Source: Topomyia yanbarensis (taxonomy: Eukaryota; Arthropoda; Insecta; Diptera; Culicidae). From it: 64,000 bases of DNA. The first letter of the stretch is position 1; every line of letters begins with the position of its first letter. The stretch is taken from NCBI RefSeq assembly GCF_030247195.1, contig NC_080672.1:378176166-378240165 (forward strand), read 5' to 3'. Positions 60,501-64,000 of the stretch are shown piece by piece. The position numbers were made by a program, and so were the translations under genes. Under the pieces are notes generated by a model that was not told the DNA's origin, did not search any database, and saw only the letters and a list, made by a program, of their open reading frames with translations.

Positions 60501-61169
60501 TCGCTTCAATAAAACGCGTGATTTGATCAAACGAGTCAGTGAAAACCAATTTCCTGGTTCGCCCCGTTCTACTCTACTTGCACTAATTTTTCACCTATTA
60601 TCAGATCACAAGAGTTATCTCTCATTAACTCACCAATGCACGGTATCATCATGACTGGCTTTCTTCCGAACCGGTCGGACCACGGTCCCATAAACAAACC
60701 GCACAGCGCCGGAACCACCGAAATTAGTATGTTTGAAGCCATCGAAATTTTTGCCACCGTCGGTTGTACCGCCGTCTCCAGATTGGCAATTTCCGTCGAA
60801 TTTGCGTTGGTTCCCAGGAGCAAACACAGGCTTTCATTGTAGCCCAAATACACGCACGTTTGGAATATGATTTGATTCGCCAGTACGATACCTTTGCGAA
60901 ACGAACGAGACGGAACGAACAAAGGAAATACGGGGAATTAGATCGCAAAATCGTCAAGTCACTCGCGCAGGTTGCATCCTACCTGATATGCTCCATCCGA
61001 AGCTGAGCGCAACGGCCACCAGTTCCAGCGTCAGGCATTGCGTTTTTTTGGTGATCTCCACTTCACTGCTAGAGGCAGAAGAACTCACAGCACTGATTTG
61101 GTGGTGTAGTAAAGGGGTACCCTCGTTAGAATTGATACTTGCATTCGATTTGCTTCCTTCGCTGTCCAT
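39432..61169 (-). CDS. SLC46 / proton-coupled folate transporter-like MFS protein, four exons, 523 aa
   Basis: The spliced minus-strand gene is join(39432-39558, 52398-53397, 60634-60891, 60983-61169). The four exons total 1572 bp, and every junction is GT-AG with matching phase. The protein is a multi-pass major facilitator. It has a short polar N-terminus, then GPWSDRFGRK at residues 131-140, which is the loop 2-3 signature, then FLTDITTEQNRTVR near 197-210, which matches the SLC46 'ADVT..RTxR' block. Two sequons, N81 and N93, lie in the first extracellular loop, where human SLC46A1 is also glycosylated. Residues 16-21 (EGTPLL) fit an acidic dileucine sorting motif. The C-terminus carries 13 consecutive Asp. 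Known SLC46 members move folates or other small organic anions and peptides with protons at the plasma membrane or lysosome. The substrate here cannot be read from sequence. Length fits the family. I am confident in family and structure, less so in substrate and compartment. Confidence 0.93.
39638..40311. mobile_element. hAT-like non-autonomous element, copy 3
   Basis: AGGGCCCATATTATTGGCTC … AACAACATCCAGCC, flanked by CTGTTTAC (39630-39637 and 40312-40319). Compared with copy 1 it has an extra internal inverted repeat ('cggcaccagtaacacaacc' / 'ggttgtgtcactggagccg', about 40050-40105). Confidence 0.8.
40320..40938. mobile_element. hAT-like non-autonomous element, copy 4 (tandem to copy 3)
   Basis: Starts AGGGCCCATATTATTGGCTC immediately after the middle CTGTTTAC and ends AACAACCAGCC before the third CTGTTTAC (40939-40946). 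It lacks part of the left region present in copy 3 and has a SINE-tail scrap inside at about 40737-40787. Confidence 0.8.
40737..40787 (+). mobile_element. SINE 3' tail fragment
   Basis: 'gaggcgaatggccttaatg' and 'ttaaaacctctataatcga' followed by an A-rich run match the 3' tail of the SINE at 58819-58990 ('gaatgaccttaaggttaaaa'). The tRNA-like head is absent. Confidence 0.65.
41056..42229. other. Unassigned intronic stretch; 29-base tandem pair
   Basis: No gene recognised. 'ggtcactttttaccggtgtt' starts at about 41675 and again at 41704, forming a two-copy tandem repeat. Confidence 0.35.
42230..43750. repeat. Degenerate ~340-bp tandem repeat array
   Basis: Markers recur at regular spacing: 'ttcgcgatcatccacgc' near 42579, 42918, 43266 and 43733, and 'acgttccatggcgaca' near 42820, 43150 and 43510. 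That gives about four to five units of roughly 330-360 bp, with the last spacing longer. The units are CpG-rich relative to the intron and non-coding. A further block lies at 54480-55215. Confidence 0.75.
43781..44496. mobile_element. Foldback element with ~230-bp arms
   Basis: The left arm 43781-44012 and right arm 44284-44496 are inverted repeats ('ttccatttggggtcccaaac' / complement). As a result both strands carry the same chance peptide (FGSIWGPKQLCKIWGRLVLT). Loop 44013-44283 holds the segment shared with 1815-2035 and a 96-bp insertion. Confidence 0.8.
44138..44233. mobile_element. 96-bp insertion with CCCAACAA / TTGTTGGG ends
   Basis: Compared with the repeat at 1815-2035, which reads 'aacaccatacatcc' continuously, this copy has 96 extra bases starting CCCAACAAAC and ending GATTGTTGGG. 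Inverted ends and a clean empty site identify a short MITE. Confidence 0.7.
44900..45480 (-). pseudogene. Tc1/mariner-like transposase remnant
   Basis: The minus strand gives VFTKNVMVWQGVCSCGKKTS, IFVTDETTN, ISPFIKSNDGLITLWARSSS and further decayed sequence. These are the same core blocks as at 1-560 and 26558-26830, though clearly diverged. Several stops. Confidence 0.7.
45481..46892. other. Unassigned intronic stretch
   Basis: No gene recognised. Frames of 80-88 codons on both strands at 45498-45768 overlap each other and show no domain resemblance. Confidence 0.3.
46893..48786. mobile_element. Large foldback element with ~370-bp arms
   Basis: The left arm 46893-47262 is matched in reverse complement by 48413-48786 ('tagatggtgctttagacatt' / 'aatgtctaaagcaccatcta'; 'ccggaaaagttgtttaa'). 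The 1.15-kb loop has no ORF above 63 codons. Arm divergence suggests an old insertion. Confidence 0.75.
48787..50464. other. Unassigned intronic stretch
   Basis: No gene or repeat recognised. Short frames here are AT-rich and unsupported. Confidence 0.3.
50465..52210 (+). mobile_element. 1.7-kb ORF-less insertion with a perfect 24-bp target duplication
   Basis: Identical 24-base sequences starting ATAAAACTCCGG and ending AGTTTGTG lie at 50465-50488 and 52187-52210. The insert (50489-52186) ends in an AAT/AAC-rich tract ('aaataacaataaca'), as LINE 3' ends do, giving plus orientation. No frame of more than about 65 codons occurs in sense, and no LINE protein motif was recognised. A 23-base tandem pair ('tgtgaccataaagcacacac') lies near 52046-52085, and ATGT repeats near 51900. 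It may be a 5'-truncated LINE tail or a non-autonomous retroelement. Confidence 0.7.
52398..53397 (-). CDS. SLC46-like gene, exon 3 (residues 149-482)
   Basis: This 1000-bp exon encodes most of the transporter: the rest of the N-terminal bundle, the central loop (around VSRRQVDQ) and nearly all the C-terminal bundle. The acceptor is TTCTCGACAG and the donor is GG|GTAAGTG. The first residues (GYFITYICKTAICHF) lie upstream of the first obvious start-like codon and come into frame only by splicing from exon 2. The uninterrupted 1-kb frame shows the gene is under constraint, unlike everything around it. Confidence 0.95.
53398..54479. other. Unassigned intronic stretch
   Basis: Start of intron 2 on the exon 3 side. 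No gene or clear repeat recognised. Confidence 0.3.
54480..55215. repeat. Second block of the ~340-bp repeat family
   Basis: 'ttcgcgatcatccacgcac' (55031), 'cgcctgcgatctcgcaaac' followed by 'atgaaaatgccccagtgaat', and 'acactacacaacaagttaca' match the array at 42230-43750. About two units, with a SINE-tail-like scrap ('gcgaatgacccattgagat', about 54583) inside. It lies in a different intron of the same gene. Confidence 0.7.
55836..56082. mobile_element. MITE with TACTATGTTCACA ends inside LINE ORF1
   Basis: A 247-bp nearly complete palindrome with ends TACTATGTTCACATTAGCGC and complement, flanked by TTA (55833-55835 and 56083-56085). Removing the element and one TTA rejoins ORF1 in frame (…ERF and TREFKAY…). 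A 3-bp TTA/TWA duplication suggests PIF/Harbinger type. Confidence 0.85.
56877..57119. mobile_element. MITE with CATCCATAAATGACGTAGCA ends inside LINE ORF1
   Basis: Inverted ends CATCCATAAATGACGTAGCA (56877) and TGCTACGTCATTTATGGATG (57119), with G-rich inner sequence. ORF1 reads up to SAPGFG before it and resumes DPFGNFNSNKEYPPLP after it. The exact duplication is ambiguous because the flanks extend the palindrome (GGGAT…ATCCC). Confidence 0.8.
57362..57986. mobile_element. GGTACCCGGGTACC-palindrome element, copy C (5'-truncated)
   Basis: Matches copy B in inverse orientation from 'gaatggatctggtt' to the right end CGGACACATAACGG. Palindrome variants lie at 57766-57779 (GGCACC…) and 57955-57968. 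The missing left end coincides with the point where LINE ORF1 stops, so the junction is probably a deletion. Confidence 0.75.
57987..58808. other. Unassigned intronic stretch
   Basis: No gene or repeat recognised; short plus frames at 58115-58629 lack support. Confidence 0.3.
58809..59407. mobile_element. CCCGAGC-ended element rich in AATACC/GGTATT, host of a SINE
   Basis: Left end 'cccgagcata' and right end 'ccgctcggg' are inverted. Between 59020 and 59400 the hexamers AATACC and GGTATT (and TACCTCA/TGAGGTA) recur many times in both orientations. The SINE at 58819-58990 sits in its left end. No ORF. Confidence 0.5.
58819..58990 (+). mobile_element. tRNA-derived SINE with perfect 12-bp target duplication
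   Basis: A 172-bp element with box A-like TAGCGTATTGG (58830-58840) and box B GGTTCGAGTCC (58872-58882), then a tRNA-unrelated body, the tail 'gaatgaccttaaggttaaaa' and an A-rich end. AACCCGAGCATA flanks it on both sides (58807-58818, 58991-59002). Intact boxes and a perfect duplication mark it as young. It resembles Feilai-type mosquito SINEs; the family name is a guess. Confidence 0.88.
59863..59970. mobile_element. Short MITE with TACTATGTTCACAC ends
   Basis: 108 bp, ends TACTATGTTCACACTACA and TGTAGTGTGAACGTAGTA, flanked by TTA (59860-59862, 59971-59973). Same terminal motif and duplication as the MITE in LINE ORF1 (55836-56082) but with an unrelated centre. Confidence 0.8.
59974..60633. 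other. Unassigned intronic stretch
   Basis: Intron 2 adjacent to exon 2. No gene or repeat recognised. Confidence 0.3.
60634..60891 (-). CDS. SLC46-like gene, exon 2 (residues 63-149)
   Basis: This exon completes the first membrane segment and encodes the glycosylatable first loop (NES at 81, NST at 93), membrane segment 2 and the MFS signature GPWSDRFGRK (131-140). The donor is CATTG|GTGAGT. Gly149 is split across the 7236-bp intron 2 and completed by exon 3. Confidence 0.92.
60983..61169 (-). CDS. SLC46-like gene, exon 1 (residues 1-62 plus one base)
   Basis: The ATG at 61167-61169 sits in AACCATGG, a good insect start context. The exon encodes a Ser/Asn-rich cytosolic N-terminus (EGTPLL at 16-21, a Ser run at about 29-35), then the start of the first membrane segment. 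The donor is ATCAG|GTAGGA. Intron 1 is only 91 bp (60892-60982) and ends TTTCGCAAAG. Confidence 0.9.
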
Positions 61170-61642
61170 GGTTTGTTTGGATTTGAAGCAAATTTTCTGA
61201 TATTCAGGATTGGGATACTGTCTTTGTTTGATTTTACGTTATCGTGGTGGGTGAAGTACCTCTGCCATCGGTCGCTCTCGATAACGGTGCAAAGTTAAAC
61301 AACATGTGCGCCTAGGTGGACAATGAATCACTAATCACAATCGACCAAAATTACTCATTAATGGTAATCACCTAAAAATTGACGCGGTATCTAATAGTGA
61401 TGATAAAAAAAATCTGAATGGTCCAATTCATCGACTGACACACAAACTTCGCGACTGCTACCATTCAGTTGTAAAGCTCCACCATAACTGAGCGCCAAAC
61501 AGCTAATCGCACTTTCACGCAAATCGTGACATTGTAGCAAGTAGTTATTATTATCAATATCGGAAGCTAAAATCTCTAGCAATTGTATATAAAAACATTG
61601 GCTGTTATCAACCAAAACAAACGCTCGAGACGATGGTAAAAA

Positions 61643-61675
61643 ACTGAATCATCGAAGGATTATTATTCTATATAA
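61643..61675 (-). promoter_or_regulatory. Candidate core promoter of the SLC46-like gene (TATA plus Inr)
   Basis: On the minus strand TATATAG (61675-61669) begins 30 bases upstream of the A of TCAGT (61647-61643), the arthropod initiator. This spacing is the classical one. The implied start at 61645 gives a 5' leader of about 476 bases to the ATG if unspliced. No competing TATA/Inr pair was noticed closer to the ATG. Confidence 0.5.
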
Positions 61676-62821
61676 TAGCATCCGAGCAAATACACACGAT
61701 CGGTTATGCGCTAATGTCAGTAAGCCCCCGACGCTGTCCTTGACGATCGCGATGTGAGTGACGTATGCAGCCGAACGTAGCGTGCTTATCGCGATTCTGA
61801 TGAGAACTGTTATATCGTGGTGAGTGAGTGAGTTAAATCAGCTGGTCGACAGTAACGTCGTTCGCGTTGGTGATGGGGCTGAAACCTTTGTCTGTGCATA
61901 GCTACTTTGAACGGGAAGTGGAATCGCCTCTGCGCATGAAGCATGGCAACCGAACAAACCTGTACCAGTTGAACGCGCAGATATGTGAACAGAGTAGCAT
62001 TCAGTGCTTGAGAGCAGTGTCTTCATTGGTCGTGGATGGTACCCGATTCGGTCCTGGCTAATTTCGTGCAGAGAAAATACAATTCTGTGAACGGCAACCA
62101 AGACTAATGATGGTAATTATGCGGGGAAAAGTGGTAGAGAGGGAATGAAATGCACTCTGAAAGATCTGCCCGACTGTTGAGGTTTGAGTACCGCGTTAAA
62201 CCGAAAAAATAAAAAATCGAAGTGATCAGACGGATCAGAAGGAAGGAAATATCACCAGTAAGACTGTTTCTAACACAAATCTACCAGAAATGGCTGAACT
62301 TAGATTCAAACGAACAGAATAAAGCTTCCATAGGCTGCCATTGATGTTTTTGTCCATCGGAATTTTGGTTCCGGAGAAACGGGTTGAAGAATACGGTCAC
62401 ACAATAAATTCCCATTTAAACTGATATCAAGATAATGCAAAACCTTTTAAAATGAATGTAAAATTACTCGAATTTGTAGGTCTAGATCGTTAATAACTAA
62501 ATCTAAATATTCTAAATATTAATTCTAATAACACTACGCACTACGAGAACTAATATCAATGTTGTCGTGTAGAGCATCGAAAATAAGCATAATGGTGGCA
62601 TGACAGCATTTTAGTCTACATTGAGATACTGAAACGACAATAAGTGTGTTTTTACAACTTTTGATTGTTGTGCATCATTGGATAGTACTGATTGTTTAAG
62701 TGATTGCATAAAAAATGTAAGTGGATTAAAATTCTTTGATTAAAGTCCTACAAAGTGCATAGATGAATTTAGTCCAACTTGTTTCATTTTTTTTAATTGC
62801 ATCGTAATGAAAAATTACGCG
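61676..62821. other. Upstream flank of the SLC46-like gene
   Basis: No coding exon or transposon recognised. Relatively GC-rich near 61700-62100, consistent with a regulatory flank, but no specific site can be named. Confidence 0.3.
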
Positions 62822-63356
62822 GTGGGGCAAATCCGACCTCTAAATATTGGGGTAAATCCGACCGCTTTTTGGTTAATAAAATGTTTGTTTATCAAATTCA
62901 AATATATTTTATCGTTATTATTTATTATTTTTTCGCACAATGGTTCATAATTACAAATGAAAGAAACAAAAAAAATATGAATATAGTATTCGTAGAGCAA
63001 TTGCTCCGATGCAAATAGGAATATCTTTACTTGCTACTTCTCGTGATTTTGACATTCCAATATTGACATTGAATCCCATTTTCTTCAAGTTACAATTCAA
63101 TAATATAACATTCATTGATTTAGCATTGAAAACCATAAAATTTGGGTAATAGCTGTACTAAATCAACCAAAAACATAGGCGGTCGGGTTTACCAAACCAT
63201 TTTTGAAAACAGCAAAAATGAACTTTTTCGTAAAACGCTTGTATTTCAAAAGTTGTCCAGAAAGTTAACCTTTAATTTGGTATACAAAACGACTTGATCT
63301 GATGTAAAATGAGCATTTTATAGCCAAAACCATTTACTAGGTCGGATTTGCCCCAA
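62822..63356. mobile_element. MITE with GGGGCAAATCCGACCT ends
   Basis: Left end GGGGCAAATCCGACCT (from 62824) and right end AGGTCGGATTTGCCCC (to 63355) are exact inverted repeats. Partial repeats of the motif occur inside both ends ('ggggtaaatccgacc', 'ggtcgggtttacc'). Non-coding, about 535 bp. Confidence 0.75.
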
Positions 63357-63501
63357 CTACGTTTGATCAATTTAATATACCCTCAAAATCTTGATTTATA
63401 GCAAAAAACGATTTTTCGGAACTTTCGGCGCTAAATTTTTTTTAAGCGGTCATTTTTCAACCGATTTTCCAAATTTTAAAAGTGTTGGAAAGAAATTACC
63501 T

Positions 63502-63541
63502 AACATAACATAGCATACCGTTGGGTATGCTATGTTATGTT
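63502..63541. repeat. Perfect 18-bp stem palindrome
   Basis: AACATAACATAGCATACC, loop GTTG, and the exact complement. No coding context. Confidence 0.85.
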
Positions 63542-64000
63542 CTTTTGTTAAAAGTACTATGTGGTTTTGGGACAACATCATGAAAGTTGCCATTATTTTG
63601 CTATTTTTTATCAAAAATATGAAAAACGCTCAGCACTTTTATTAGGAAACGTCTTTGTTTTATTGAAAATTTAGGGAGATAATTTATGTGCGCATCTAAT
63701 GATCTTTTATTGTTCAAAATCGGTTAAAAAATGGCAGAGTTATTAATTTTTTTCCAAATTAGAAACTTGCTCGCATGAATTTTTAAGGGAACAGTTTCAT
63801 ATAAAATTTTCAAAAATGATTTTTTGCTCAGTTACGTATACATTTAAAAGTACCACTTGGTTTGAAGAAAGAGATGAGAGGGTAATGTATGTAACATAAC
63901 CGAAGTGTCGTGCCTATACTTCGGACCTGTAATGATATTCAACAGAATCGCTACTTTTGAAATAACTTATTTAAATGGGAAACAATTTTAACTTGTGTTG
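63542..64000. other. Unassigned stretch at window end
   Basis: AT-rich, no gene or repeat recognised. Confidence 0.3.

Noticed and set aside
1..64000. Endogenous viral element or toxin/defence cassette
   Set aside because: No viral replicase, nucleoprotein, glycoprotein, toxin or defence-gene motif was recognised; all protein scraps fit transposons or the transporter.

Overview
This is insect nuclear DNA, most likely from a mosquito and probably a culicine such as Aedes. The evidence is one host gene whose exons are spread over about 22 kb by repeat-filled introns, a tRNA-derived SINE of the mosquito type, BEL/Pao and LINE fragments, Tc1/mariner transposase remnants, and many MITE and foldback elements. 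Genus assignment is an inference. Nothing bacterial, CRISPR-like or recognisably viral was seen.

Host gene (minus strand, 61169 to 39432). Four exons with GT-AG junctions and matching phases encode a 523-residue SLC46 / proton-coupled folate transporter-like major facilitator protein. Exon 1 is 60983-61169, exon 2 is 60634-60891, exon 3 is 52398-53397 and exon 4 is 39432-39558. Introns are 91 bp, 7.2 kb and 12.8 kb. A TATA box with an arthropod Inr at the expected spacing lies upstream near 61645. A U-rich (sense) 3'UTR probably runs below 39431.

Region 1-13.2 kb is a graveyard of minus-strand transposon pieces: a Tc1/mariner transposase tail, a LINE ORF1 piece, a decayed BEL/Pao element (2.0-6.6 kb) from gag zinc finger to integrase, and LINE ORF2 RNase H and C-terminal pieces. 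Region 14.2-16.8 kb holds a TIR element inserted into an inverted copy of itself, then a 92-bp-arm hairpin. Region 17-27.4 kb holds several LINE fragments, a second BEL/Pao copy fused to a LINE, another Tc1/mariner piece and an approximately 900-bp element with three GGTACCCGGGTACC palindromes. Region 27.6-34.8 kb carries hairpin MITEs and a hAT-like element with an 8-bp target duplication. Region 35.9-39.4 kb is strongly A-rich on the plus strand.

The 12.8-kb third intron holds two tandem hAT-like copies inside another MITE, a degenerate ~340-bp tandem array, two foldback elements, a third Tc1/mariner transposase and a 1.7-kb ORF-less insertion flanked by a perfect 24-bp duplication. The 7.2-kb second intron holds a second block of the ~340-bp repeat, a LINE ORF1 that took three further insertions, and a young SINE with a perfect 12-bp duplication. 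The upstream flank (61.7-64 kb) carries one more MITE and a short perfect palindrome.

No new multi-gene system was found. The most informative signals are the nested insertions, several of which can be read against an empty site in the same window, and the unusual acidic tail of the transporter.
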